From the NCBI GenBank assembly GCA_021298835.1, contig JAJTHG010000006.1, positions 1-50,250 on the forward strand: 50,250 nt of DNA, written 5' to 3'. Shown in pieces: positions 24,888 through 33,079 of the stretch (positions are counted from its first letter, which is position 1; each line of letters opens with the position of its first letter). Below the pieces are notes generated by a model that saw only the letters and a list, made by a program, of their open reading frames with translations, had not been told where the DNA came from and did not search any database. The translations under genes were made by a program, and so were the position numbers. The stretch comes from Gemmatimonadota bacterium. Its GTDB lineage: Bacteria > Gemmatimonadota > Gemmatimonadetes > Gemmatimonadales > Gemmatimonadaceae.

Positions 24888-25259
24888 CTACTCGGCGGCG
24901 GCCGCCTTGGGTGCCGCGACCTTGCGCTCGCGGATGCGGCCGGCCTTGCCGGTGACGTTGCGCAGGTAGAAGAGCTTCGCGCGGCGCACGCGGCCGCGAC
25001 GGACGACGGCGACGTCGGCCAGCATCGGCGAATGCACGGGGAAGATGCGCTCGACGCCGACGCCGTTCGAGATCTTCCGCACGGTGAAGGTGGCGCTCAC
25101 GCCGCGGCCGCGCCGGGCGATGCACACCCCCTCGAACGCCTGCAGGCGCTCCTTCTCGCCTTCCTTCACGCGCACGTTCACGCGGACAGTGTCGCCGGCG
25201 CGGAACGCGGGAATGTCGCTGCGCGTCCAGGCCTTCTCGGTTTCGATGAACGAATGCAT
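24888..25259 (-). CDS. rplS: 50S ribosomal protein L19
   Basis: 123 aa. The start at 25259 gives [19 protein letters not shown], then the conserved [26 protein letters not shown] and the C-terminal [24 protein letters not shown]19 sits at the interface of the two ribosomal subunits. The tail is Ala/Lys-rich and a little longer than usual. A longer in-frame opening to 25574 would overlap the divergent gene and is not coding. The leader from the likely promoter to the ATG is over 100 bases long. Confidence 0.96.
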   Translation of the reverse strand: MHSFIETEKAWTRSDIPAFRAGDTVRVNVRVKEGEKERLQAFEGVCIARRGRGVSATFTVRKISNGVGVERIFPVHSPMLADVAVVRRGRVRRAKLFYLRNVTGKAGRIRERKVAAPKAAAAE

Positions 25260-25467
25260 GGTTGTCGCTCCGGTCTCGTGCGCGGGGGGGCCCCGCAGTC
25301 CAGGGCCTGTGGGCCCGCGCGTTCCGTCGGCGGGACCGCCCGGACCAACGGGGGCATCGCCAACGGTATCTCGTTGTAGCCCATCATCATAAGCGGTTCG
25401 GCCCGCCCCCGCCAGTCTGCCGATATGGCTCCCGGAACCTCGGTGGCCCGCCGACCGTATCCCCATC
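25260..25467. promoter_or_regulatory. divergent promoter region and long rplS leader
   Basis: This 208-bp gap serves rplS (minus) and the helical-repeat gene (plus). The rplS side is very GC-rich with two small hairpins, GCGGGG/CCCCGC (25282-25296) and GGGCC/GGCCC (25303-25316); the middle, about 25370-25395, is AT-richer and includes TATGAT on the minus strand, a plausible -10. A leader this long could hold autogenous control by L19, but no ribosomal-protein binding motif was recognised. Confidence 0.4.
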
Positions 25468-26325
25468 GTGCGCTCATTCACCCTCCGTGCCCCTCTCCCT
25501 TGCCGCTCCGCCGGGGGGTCGCTGATCCTCGCCGTGGCGCTCGCCATCCCGGGCACTGCCTCCCGGGCCGGCACCGTCCCTCAGACACCGCCGATTGTCA
25601 TGGCGCTGCCGGCGACGGACATCGGCCGCCTTGCCGATACCCTGCGCCGCCAGATCGACGACGCGGTGGCCACCAACGACGGTCCCACGCTCCGCCGGAC
25701 CAGAGTGGCGGCCGAGCAGGCCGCGTCCGCGCATCCGAAGGATGCGTGGCTGGCGTACTACCGCGGCTACGCCGTCTTTCGCGAGGCCGGGTACCTGTTG
25801 GGTGCCTCGCGGATCCGCGAGTTCGGGCCTGTCCTCGACGCCGCGACTGCGGACCTCGAACGGAGCTTGACGCGCGCCCCGTCCGCGGATGGTTGGGCGC
25901 TGCTGTCCGCCCTGCAGGGCCAGCGGCTGACGGCCTCCGGCAGCACGTTCACCGCGATCCGGCTGGGTCCCGCCGTGATGCGCGCGATCGGTCGGGCGGA
26001 GGAGTCCGACCCCCAGAACCCGCGGGTCTGGCTGCTCAAGGGGATCAACGCGTTCAATGCGCCTGGGGCCTTCGGTGGCGGGATGGAGAAGGCCGAAGCC
26101 CACCTGCGTCGTGCCCTCGCGCTCTTCGGGACCGATCGCCCGGCGAGCCCGCTGCCGGCATGGGGGCTCGCCGACGCGTGGATCTGGCTCGGCCGGTCGC
26201 TGCAGGCGCAAGGCAAGCGAACGGAGGCGCGCGCCGCCTACGCGACGGCCGCGCAGTTGCAGCCGCGGAACACCTGGGTGACCGAGATCCTGATCCCGTC
26301 GCTGGGCGACGGCCGGACCGGTTGA
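25468..26325 (+). CDS. secreted TPR-like helical repeat protein
   Basis: 285 aa from a GTG at 25468. An N-terminal signal peptide (about 1-33) precedes helix pairs of tetratricopeptide type: [69 protein letters not shown] and [30 protein letters not shown]. The pattern resembles periplasmic proteins that track cell material, but no enzyme motif is present and no function is assigned. It is on the opposite strand to the translation genes on both sides, ending 9 bp from trmD. Confidence 0.75.
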   Translation: MRSFTLRAPLPCRSAGGSLILAVALAIPGTASRAGTVPQTPPIVMALPATDIGRLADTLRRQIDDAVATNDGPTLRRTRVAAEQAASAHPKDAWLAYYRGYAVFREAGYLLGASRIREFGPVLDAATADLERSLTRAPSADGWALLSALQGQRLTASGSTFTAIRLGPAVMRAIGRAEESDPQNPRVWLLKGINAFNAPGAFGGGMEKAEAHLRRALALFGTDRPASPLPAWGLADAWIWLGRSLQAQGKRTEARAAYATAAQLQPRNTWVTEILIPSLGDGRTG

Positions 26326-26334
26326 CGCCCGCCG

Positions 26335-26997
26335 CTACGAGCCGCGCCGCCGCCGGCTGAGCCGCTCCCCTTCCGCCCGCCGCCACGCCGCGATCTTCGC
26401 GTGGTCGCCTGACAGCAGCACGTCGGGTACGCCGTGCCCGCGGTACTCGGGCGGCCGCGTGTACGAGGGGGCGGAGACGCCCTCGGTCTCGTAGAACGAG
26501 TCGGTGCGGGCCGAGTCGAAGTCGCTCATCGCCCCCGGCAGCAGCCGTGCGACGGCGTCCACGATCGCCAGCGCCGCCGGCTCGCCCCCCGAGAGCACGA
26601 ACTCGCCGAGCGAGAGTTCCTCGGTGGCGAGGTGGTCGGCCACGCGCTGGTCCACGTCCTTGTAATGGCCGCAGAGCAGCGTCAGCTCGGTTCCCGCCGC
26701 GAAGCGGATCGCGTCGGCCTGCGCGAAGGTGCGGCCACGCGGCGAGAGCAGGACGATCGGCGCCGTCGCGCCGAGGTGCTCGACGGCCTCGAAGAAGGGG
26801 CCGGGCTTCATCACCATGCCGGGCCCGCCGCCGTAGGGATAGTCGTCCACCGTGCGGTGGCGGTCGTGCGTGAAGTCGCGCAGGTCCACCACGCGGTAGC
26901 ACACGCTGCCGGCGGCCGCCGCCTTCGCCGGGATCGAGATGCCGAGCGGGGCCGCGAAGAACTCGGGGAAGATCGTGACGACGTTGATCGTGAGCAC
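26335..26997 (-). CDS. trmD: tRNA (guanine-N1-)-methyltransferase
   Basis: 220 aa. It methylates G37 of tRNAs next to the anticodon to prevent frameshifting. The knotted SPOUT core is clear: YPYGGGPGMVMKP, LLSPRGRTF, LLCGHYKDVDQR and LSLGEFVLSGGEPAAL, ending with the C-terminal TRPPEYRG and VLLSGDHAKI. The start is GTG at 26997, 3 bp after rimM. The gene is slightly shorter than the 240-250 residues common elsewhere. Normally rplS would follow; here the helical-repeat gene intervenes on the other strand. Confidence 0.95.
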   Translation of the reverse strand: MLTINVVTIFPEFFAAPLGISIPAKAAAAGSVCYRVVDLRDFTHDRHRTVDDYPYGGGPGMVMKPGPFFEAVEHLGATAPIVLLSPRGRTFAQADAIRFAAGTELTLLCGHYKDVDQRVADHLATEELSLGEFVLSGGEPAALAIVDAVARLLPGAMSDFDSARTDSFYETEGVSAPSYTRPPEYRGHGVPDVLLSGDHAKIAAWRRAEGERLSRRRRGS

Positions 26998-27000
26998 GCG

Positions 27001-27561
27001 CTACCCCTCGCCGAAGAGGCCGTTCGGCGGGTCGAGCACGATGCGTCCCGCCTCGGGCGCGGTCGAGACGACGATGCCATTGACGAACGGGACCAGCACC
27101 GGGCCGCTGGCATGCGCCACCTCGAGCAGCAGCCCCTGCGGCACGTCGTACACGTCGGAGACCCGGCCGAGCGGTGTCCCGTTCACGTGCACCGCCTCGA
27201 GGCCGACGAGGTCGTGCAGGAAGACCTCGCCGTCGTGGGGCGCGGTGAGCTCGGCCTCGGGGACCAGGAGGAAATGCCCGCGCAGCCGCTCGGCGGCGGA
27301 CCGGTCGGGGATGCCGGCGAATCGCACGAGCCACCGGTCGCCCGCGGAGCGCGCGGCTTCGACCGTGAGTTCGATCGGCTCGGCTCGGCCCGCGGCCGTC
27401 GCCGGATGCGGACGTCCCTCGGCCGTGCCGGCGAAGACGCGCGCGCCGGACGCGAAGATCGCGTCCGGCGCGTCGGTGAGCAGCGCCACGGCGAGCTCGC
27501 CGCGGATGCCGTGCGCCTTGGCGACCCGCCCGACGGCGGCGAGGCCGGTCGGACGGGCCAT
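27001..27561 (-). CDS. rimM: ribosome maturation factor RimM
   Basis: 186 aa. The N-terminal domain has VGRVAKAHGIRGELAVALLTD, the family signature, and the C-terminal PRC-barrel has LVGLEAVHVNGTPLGRVSDVYDVPQGLLLEV. It helps mature the head of the 30S subunit. It follows rpsP by 8 bp and precedes trmD by 3 bp, the standard order. Confidence 0.95.
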   Translation of the reverse strand: MARPTGLAAVGRVAKAHGIRGELAVALLTDAPDAIFASGARVFAGTAEGRPHPATAAGRAEPIELTVEAARSAGDRWLVRFAGIPDRSAAERLRGHFLLVPEAELTAPHDGEVFLHDLVGLEAVHVNGTPLGRVSDVYDVPQGLLLEVAHASGPVLVPFVNGIVVSTAPEAGRIVLDPPNGLFGEG

Positions 27562-27569
27562 CGGCGTCC

Positions 27570-27878
27570 CTACTCGCCCTTCGCGGGCACGGCGCTCGCC
27601 TTGAGCTTCTCGGCGAGCCGCGCCTCGTGGCGGGCCTTGAGCACACCGGCCTTCCGGAGCAGCGAGCGCACCGTGTCGGAGGGCTGGGCGCCGTTGTCGA
27701 GCCAGTAGGTCGCGCGGGTCCCCTCGAGCGTCACGGCCTGGTCACCCTTCCGCTTGGGATCGTACTGGCCGATGACCTCGATGAACTTGCCGTCGCGCGG
27801 CGAGCGCGAGTCGGCGACGACGATGCGGTACTGGGGGGCGTTCTTCCGGCCGATACGGCGGAGGCGGATGCGAACCAT
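27570..27878 (-). CDS. rpsP: 30S ribosomal protein S16
   Basis: 102 aa. The ATG at 27878 gives [30 protein letters not shown], the start of S16, followed by IEVIGQYDP and [24 protein letters not shown]-terminal extension of about 15 residues is Ala/Lys/Glu-rich. A CCTCGAGGACAT-type leader precedes it. It opens the rpsP-rimM-trmD group, 128 bp after ffh; a strong hairpin lies in that gap. Confidence 0.96.
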   Translation of the reverse strand: MVRIRLRRIGRKNAPQYRIVVADSRSPRDGKFIEVIGQYDPKRKGDQAVTLEGTRATYWLDNGAQPSDTVRSLLRKAGVLKARHEARLAEKLKASAVPAKGE

Positions 27879-27964
27879 CGGGATGTCCTCGAGCGGAGGT
27901 GGCGGGTCGTGCGCCGGGGCTCCTCGCGTGCACGGCACTCGCCGCACCGCACCCCGGTCCTGCC

Positions 27965-27986
27965 GGCGGGGGCCTGCGCCCCCGCC
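27965..27986 (-). terminator. GC-rich hairpin between ffh and rpsP
   Basis: GGCGGGGGC (27965-27973) pairs perfectly with GCCCCCGCC (27978-27986) around CTGC. No T tract follows on the minus strand, so it may be a weak terminator of ffh or a stable structure in the rpsP leader rather than a classic terminator. Confidence 0.4.
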
Positions 27987-28006
27987 GTCGTGCGATCACG
28001 CGGCGG

Positions 28007-29335
28007 TCACCGCATGAACATGCCCGGCGGGAAGCCCATACGGCCCCCCGTCGCGGCCTTCTTCATCATCTTGCGCATCTCGCGGAACTGGTCGAGCAGG
28101 CGGTTGACCTCGCTGACGGGCCGGCCGGCGCCCTTGGCGATGCGCGACCGGCGGGAGCCGTTGAGGAGCGTGGGATCCTGCCGCTCCGCCTTGGTCATCG
28201 AGAGCACGATCGCCTCGAGGTGCTTGATGCGCTTCGGGTCCACGTTCGCCTGCGCGAGCATCTTGGCGTTCACGCCGGGCAGCATCTTGAGCACGGACTC
28301 GAGCGGCCCCAGGCGCTGCATCTGCTTCATTGCGCCGAGGAAGTCCTCGAGGTCCATCCCCTCCTTCCGGACCTTCTTGGCGAGCTTCTTCGCTTCGTCC
28401 TCGTCGAAGGCCGCCTGCGCCTTCTCGACGAGCGTGAGGACGTCGCCCTGCTGGAGGATGCGCCCCGCCATGCGGTCGGGATGGAAGTCCTCGAGGGCGT
28501 CCACCTTCTCGCCGGTGCCGACGTACTTGATCGGCCGCTTGATCGTGCCGTAGATCGAGAGCGCCGCGCCACCGCGGGCATCACCGTCGAGCTTCGTGAG
28601 AATGACGCCGGTGACGCCGAGCGCCTCGTGGAAGCCCTGCGCCGTCCGCACCGCGTCCTGGCCGGTCATGCCGTCCACGACGAGCAGGACCTCGTCCGGC
28701 CGGATCGCGTCGCGGAGGGCCGTGAGCTCGGCCATCATCTGGTCGTCGATCGTCAGCCGACCGGCGGTGTCCACGAGCACCACGCGGTCGCGGTCGCGGC
28801 GCGCCTGCTCGAGGCCGGCGCGGGCGATCTTCACGACGTCGGTGGTGCCGCGGTCCGCGTACACCGGCACGCCCAGCTGCTGCCCGAGGGTCTCGAGCTG
28901 GTCGATCGCGGCCGGCCGATAGACGTCGGCGGCGATCATCCGCACCTGCCGCTGCTCGCCCTGCAGCTTCTTCGCGAGCTTTGCGGTCGTGGTCGTCTTG
29001 CCCGAGCCCTGCAGGCCGACCATCAGAACGACCGTCGGCGGGACCGTCGAGAGCTTGAGCCCCTCGCGCCGCTCGCCGAGCATCGCGACCAGCTCGTCGT
29101 AAACGACCTTCACCAGCTGCTGCGCCGGCTGGACGGCCTTCAGCTGCGTGATGCCGACGGCGGCCTTCTCGACGCGCTCGAGAAACTCGCGCGTGAGCTG
29201 GAACGAGACGTCCGCCTCGAGGAGGACGCGCCGGACCTCGCGCAGCCCCTCCTTGATGTCGGCCTCGGTCAGCACCCCCTTGCCGCGCAGGCGGGCAAAG
29301 GTGGCACTGAGCTTCTCGGAAAGCTCGTCGAACAT
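28007..29335 (-). CDS. ffh: signal recognition particle protein Ffh
   Basis: 442 aa GTPase that, with 4.5S RNA and FtsY, takes membrane proteins to the translocon. The N domain (about 1-95) is followed by the P-loop GLQGSGKT (107-114), DTAGRL, and TKLDGDARGGAALS; the Met-rich M domain (about 300-435) has MKQMQRLGPLESVLKMLPG and RRSRIAKGAGRPVSEVNRLL and ends with GFPPGMFMR. The start at 29335 is fixed by the homology and by a good promoter only 8 bases upstream. A long in-frame extension upstream lies antisense to lon. Confidence 0.97.
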   Translation of the reverse strand: MFDELSEKLSATFARLRGKGVLTEADIKEGLREVRRVLLEADVSFQLTREFLERVEKAAVGITQLKAVQPAQQLVKVVYDELVAMLGERREGLKLSTVPPTVVLMVGLQGSGKTTTTAKLAKKLQGEQRQVRMIAADVYRPAAIDQLETLGQQLGVPVYADRGTTDVVKIARAGLEQARRDRDRVVLVDTAGRLTIDDQMMAELTALRDAIRPDEVLLVVDGMTGQDAVRTAQGFHEALGVTGVILTKLDGDARGGAALSIYGTIKRPIKYVGTGEKVDALEDFHPDRMAGRILQQGDVLTLVEKAQAAFDEDEAKKLAKKVRKEGMDLEDFLGAMKQMQRLGPLESVLKMLPGVNAKMLAQANVDPKRIKHLEAIVLSMTKAERQDPTLLNGSRRSRIAKGAGRPVSEVNRLLDQFREMRKMMKKAATGGRMGFPPGMFMR

Positions 29336-29343
29336 AGCCCCCC

Positions 29344-29372
29344 AAGTTAGCCCGCCCCCGGGGTCGAAACAA
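29344..29372 (-). promoter_or_regulatory. ffh promoter, leaderless spacing
   Basis: On the minus strand TTGTTT (29367-29372), 17 bases, TAACTT (29344-29349), then 8 bases to the ATG at 29335. Spacing is ideal for a housekeeping sigma factor, and transcription would start at or next to the start codon. Confidence 0.65.
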
Positions 29373-29373
29373 G

Positions 29374-29401
29374 TTGCGGGGCAACGACTTAGCGGTAGCT
29401 T
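29374..29401 (+). promoter_or_regulatory. lon promoter, leaderless spacing
   Basis: TTGCGG (29374-29379), 16 bases, TAGCTT (29396-29401), then 7 bases to the GTG at 29409. Its -35 starts one base from the -35 of the divergent ffh promoter. Confidence 0.6.
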
Positions 29402-29408
29402 CCGCTCC

Positions 29409-31877
29409 GTGCCGCCAGCCCGGTCCGACCTCCAGCGCACGGAACTGCCCCGGCAGCTCCCGCTGATGGCCCTGCGCTCGACCATCGTCTTTCCCGCCGG
29501 CACGATCGCGGTGCAGATGGGGGCGCCGGAGAACCTCGCCCTGCTCCAGGCGAACCCCGAGCCCGGGCTGCTGGTCGCGCTGGTCGTGGCCGGCGACACC
29601 GAGGCCGCCGACCCGATGCGGCTGGTCGGGAAGGTCGGAGTCGCCGCCCGGGTGCACGAGCGCATCAACCTGCCCGGCGACACCGTGCAGGTGACGTTGC
29701 AGGGGCTGCGGCGCCTCGTGATCGGCGACATCGTCTCGGCGGCCCCCTACGTCACGGCCGAGATCACGCCGGCGCGCGAGACGGCAGGGGACGCCGCCGC
29801 CGCGCAGGCGCTGGTCGGGCGCATCGTGACGGCCGCCGAGACGCTCGCCGGCATGGGCGAGCGCGTGCCCAAGGACGCGCCCCAGATCCTGCGGATGAAC
29901 GTCGGCGACCCGGGGCGATTCGCCGACCTCGCCGCCGGCAACCTGTCGTTCCGCATTGGCGACCGCGACGCCGTCCTCCAGCGCCTCGACCTCGTCGAAC
30001 GCCTGCGCGTCGTGCTCGACCGCCTCGAGGGGGAGCTGGAGCAGGCCCGCGTGCTCGACGACGTCAAGCGGCACACCGAGGTCAAGATCGAGCAGCACCA
30101 GCGCGAGTTCTATCTGCGCCAGCAGCTGCGGGCGATCCAGGCCGAGCTCGGCGAGCACGACCCCGGCGAGCGCGACGCCGCCGAGCTGCTCGCGCGCATC
30201 GAAGTAGCGGCGCTGCCCGAAGAGGCCGCGCGCGAGGCGCGGCGCGAGACCGAGCGGCTCCGGCTCCTCTCGCCGGCGGCCAGCGAATACCACGTCATCC
30301 GCACCTACCTCGACTGGGTGCTGGCCCTGCCGTGGCACGCGCGCAGCGGGTCGGACGACATCCCCCTCGCGGCCGTCGAACAGGCGCTCGACAAGCGGCA
30401 CTGGGGGCTGGCGGAGGCGAAGGAACGGATCCTCGAATACCTCGCCGTGCGCAAGCTGCGCGGCGGCGACCCGCTCGGACCGATCCTCTGCTTCGTGGGG
30501 CCGCCGGGCACGGGGAAGACCTCGCTCGGCGAGGCGATCGCCGAGGCGATCGGGCGCACGTTCTACCGCATCTCGGTCGGCGGCGTGCGGGACGAGGCCG
30601 AGATCCGCGGACACCGCCGCACGTACGTCGGGGCGATGCCGGGCCTGGTGCTCCAGGGACTCCGCCGCGCCGGGGTGCGCGACGCGGTGCTGATGATCGA
30701 CGAGATCGACAAGATGACGGCCGGCGGCCCGAGCGGCGATCCGACCGCGGCGATGCTCGAGGTGCTCGACCCGTCGCAGAACCGCGGGTTCGTGGACCAC
30801 TACCTCAACCTGCCCTTCGACCTCTCGTCGGTGCTGTTCATCTGCACCGCGAACACGCTGTTCGATATCCCGCCCGCGCTCCGCGACCGGCTCGAGGTCA
30901 TCCGCATCAGCGGCTACACGATCGAGGAGAAGGTCGAGATCGCGTGGCGCTACCTGCTGCCGCGGCTGTTCGCCGAGCACGGCATCGACGACACCGACCT
31001 CCTCTTCACCGACGAAGTGCTGGCGTTCATCGCCACCCGGTGGTCGCGCGAAGCGGGGCTGCGCAACTTCGAGCGGCAGGTGGCGACCCTCATGCGCAAG
31101 CGGGCGCGCCGCAAGGCCGAGGGCGAGCTCGGCGCGTGGGTGCTGGACACCGGACGCGTCGAGACGCTGCTCGGGCCCCCGCGCTGGGCCGCCGACGAGG
31201 CCGAGCGCGAGCCGGAGATCGGCGCCGTCACGGGCCTCGCCTGGACGGCCGACGGCGGCGAACTGCTCACGATCGAAGCGCTGCGCATGCCCGGCACCGG
31301 CAAGCTGGCCGTCACCGGTCAGCTCGGCGAGGTCATGCGCGAATCGGTGGATGCCGCGCACTCGTTCGTGCGATCGCGCGCGGCGCAGCTGGGGGTGGAG
31401 GACGCGACCTTCGCGACGACCGACCTGCACGTGCACTTCCCGGCCGGCGCGATTCCCAAGGACGGGCCGTCGGCGGGCGTGGCGGTGACGCTGGCGATCG
31501 CGAGCGTCTTCGCCCGCCGCCCGGTACGGCGCGATGTCGCGATGACCGGCGAGGTCACCCTGCGCGGCAAGGTGCTCGAGGTCGGCGGGATCAAGGACAA
31601 GGTGCTCGCCGCCTACCGCGCCGGCCTGCGCGAGGTGCTGCTGCCGAAGGGCAACGAGAAGGACCTGCGCGAGCTGCCCCCCGAGGTGCGCGAGCGGATG
31701 CACGTCACGTGCGTCGCCACGATGGACGACGTGCTCGCGGTGGCCCTGCTGGCGCCGGCGGTGCGCGACGGCACCGCTGACGGGCCCGCTGACGCCGCCC
31801 CGCGTCAGGGGGCGTCGAGCGCGACCTTGGCGAGCGGCAGGAGCGATGTCTCGACGCCCGCGGGCACGTCCACGTAG
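29409..31877 (+). CDS. lon: ATP-dependent Lon protease
   Basis: 822 aa. The N-terminal substrate-binding domain (about 15-205, ELPRQLPLMALRSTIVFPAG) and coiled helices (QREFYLRQQLRAIQAELGE) lead to an AAA+ module with Walker A GPPGTGK (364-370) and Walker B VLMIDEID. The protease domain has the Ser688-Lys729 dyad (PKDGPSAG, GGIKDKVLAA). It degrades damaged and regulatory proteins. The GTG at 29409 was chosen because it follows a promoter by 7 bases and homology begins shortly after. The last 24 codons (AASSATLASG...) overlap the convergent metalloprotease gene by 73 bp, so the C-terminal tail is atypical. Confidence 0.95.
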   Translation: MPPARSDLQRTELPRQLPLMALRSTIVFPAGTIAVQMGAPENLALLQANPEPGLLVALVVAGDTEAADPMRLVGKVGVAARVHERINLPGDTVQVTLQGLRRLVIGDIVSAAPYVTAEITPARETAGDAAAAQALVGRIVTAAETLAGMGERVPKDAPQILRMNVGDPGRFADLAAGNLSFRIGDRDAVLQRLDLVERLRVVLDRLEGELEQARVLDDVKRHTEVKIEQHQREFYLRQQLRAIQAELGEHDPGERDAAELLARIEVAALPEEAAREARRETERLRLLSPAASEYHVIRTYLDWVLALPWHARSGSDDIPLAAVEQALDKRHWGLAEAKERILEYLAVRKLRGGDPLGPILCFVGPPGTGKTSLGEAIAEAIGRTFYRISVGGVRDEAEIRGHRRTYVGAMPGLVLQGLRRAGVRDAVLMIDEIDKMTAGGPSGDPTAAMLEVLDPSQNRGFVDHYLNLPFDLSSVLFICTANTLFDIPPALRDRLEVIRISGYTIEEKVEIAWRYLLPRLFAEHGIDDTDLLFTDEVLAFIATRWSREAGLRNFERQVATLMRKRARRKAEGELGAWVLDTGRVETLLGPPRWAADEAEREPEIGAVTGLAWTADGGELLTIEALRMPGTGKLAVTGQLGEVMRESVDAAHSFVRSRAAQLGVEDATFATTDLHVHFPAGAIPKDGPSAGVAVTLAIASVFARRPVRRDVAMTGEVTLRGKVLEVGGIKDKVLAAYRAGLREVLLPKGNEKDLRELPPEVRERMHVTCVATMDDVLAVALLAPAVRDGTADGPADAAPRQGASSATLASGRSDVSTPAGTST

Positions 31878-33079
31878 AGCACGGCCGGTCGGCCCCCCAC
31901 CGTCACCGCCGCGACGCGGATCGCCCGGCCCTTGAGGTCCGGATAGAGCTTGCCCGTCTCGCCGAGCGGTCGGTACGTCTTGGGGCGGAAGCGGGCGATC
32001 ACGCTGCGGTCCGCCACCTGGTAGAACTCGCCGGCGTCCACGGCCGAGTCCCACACGGTGAGCCAAACGAGCCCCTCGCCGGTGGGGAAGCGGAGCAGCA
32101 GGAACTCGTCGCCGTCCCAACCCGCGGCCCCGCGGATCGCCGTCGCCTGATCCTGCAGGTGCTGAAAGACGAATAGCCGCGTCTCGAACTCGCCCAGGAC
32201 GTTGCGGTAGGCCACCTGCCCTGCGGCCGGCGCGGGGAGGCGCACGCGCGTCGGCGCGTCCACCGAGTCGCCGAGCAGCTTGTCGGGGTGCAGGACCTGC
32301 TCGGTGCTGGCGGGCATCCGTGCGTACGGCGACTGCCGCGGGTATTTCGCCTTGAAGGCCCGCATGAATTCCGAGCCGCTCAGGTAGGGAAAGATCAGCC
32401 CTTCCTGCACGAAGAACGGCGCGGCGGCGAAGCGCGGCATCGTCTGCGAGTTGTCGCGGATCTGGTCGCGGATCATCTCCCACCCGCCCGGCATCCGGAA
32501 CCCCTCGCCCAGCATCGCCGTCAGCTGCTCGTACGTCGCCTGCCCCTCGATCACCGCCTGCGTCGCCATGAGCCGGTCGTTCGGCAGGTCGGACGTGGCG
32601 ACCGAGTCGAGGTCGAAGTGCTGGTCCTGCAACGCGTGCACGAGCTCGTGGCCGAGCGTCACGGCGCGCACGTCGTCCGGCTGGCTGTCCACGAGGAAGA
32701 GCTTCTTCACCTTCGGGTCGTAATAGCCGGCCACCTGCTCGGTGAGCAGGTCGAGGTACATCTGCTTGAGGTCGAGCGAGTCGGGGAGCAGGCCGAAGAG
32801 CCGGTAGGCCGCCCCCTGCACCTCGAGTTGCGACGCCTGCCGGCCGGTCTCGAACTCGCGCTCGAGGAAGCCGCGCACCTCGTCGCGCGACCGCATCTCG
32901 ACGACCGGCGCCCGCGTGAAGGCGAGCCCCGTGCTCGCCTCGAGCTTGGGCAGCAGCTTGCGCACCTGCGGCGCGTACGGTCCGTCGTAGGCGACGCCCG
33001 ATGCGCGGCGATCACCGCAAGCCGCCAGGAGGAGGAACGACGCGAGGACCGGGAGGGTCCGCCGACCGGGAGGGATCAC
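31805..33079 (-). CDS. lipoprotein with a zinc-metalloprotease (HExxH) motif
   Basis: 424 aa. The start is GTG at 33079, overlapping the prepilin-peptidase stop (GTGA). A clear lipobox LAAC puts lipid on Cys21. HELVH at 144-148 and Glu178 in AVIEGQATYE, 34 residues further, fit a gluzincin zinc site. YYDPKVKKLFLVD just before the motif resembles substrate-groove strands of such enzymes. No named family was recognised; it could also be a non-peptidase scaffold. It ends inside the 3' end of lon on the other strand (73-bp overlap). Confidence 0.75.
   Translation of the reverse strand: MIPPGRRTLPVLASFLLLAACGDRRASGVAYDGPYAPQVRKLLPKLEASTGLAFTRAPVVEMRSRDEVRGFLEREFETGRQASQLEVQGAAYRLFGLLPDSLDLKQMYLDLLTEQVAGYYDPKVKKLFLVDSQPDDVRAVTLGHELVHALQDQHFDLDSVATSDLPNDRLMATQAVIEGQATYEQLTAMLGEGFRMPGGWEMIRDQIRDNSQTMPRFAAAPFFVQEGLIFPYLSGSEFMRAFKAKYPRQSPYARMPASTEQVLHPDKLLGDSVDAPTRVRLPAPAAGQVAYRNVLGEFETRLFVFQHLQDQATAIRGAAGWDGDEFLLLRFPTGEGLVWLTVWDSAVDAGEFYQVADRSVIARFRPKTYRPLGETGKLYPDLKGRAIRVAAVTVGGRPAVLYVDVPAGVETSLLPLAKVALDAP

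Noticed and set aside
27965..27986. Classic intrinsic terminator of ffh
   Set aside because: The stem is perfect but no T tract follows in the direction of transcription, so it is listed with low confidence only.
28581..32483. Very long open frame (1300 codons) on the minus strand
   Set aside because: It runs antisense to lon and through part of ffh and the metalloprotease gene in another frame. Its composition is the Arg/Ala/Gly-rich shadow expected in GC-rich DNA, and no domain was recognised.
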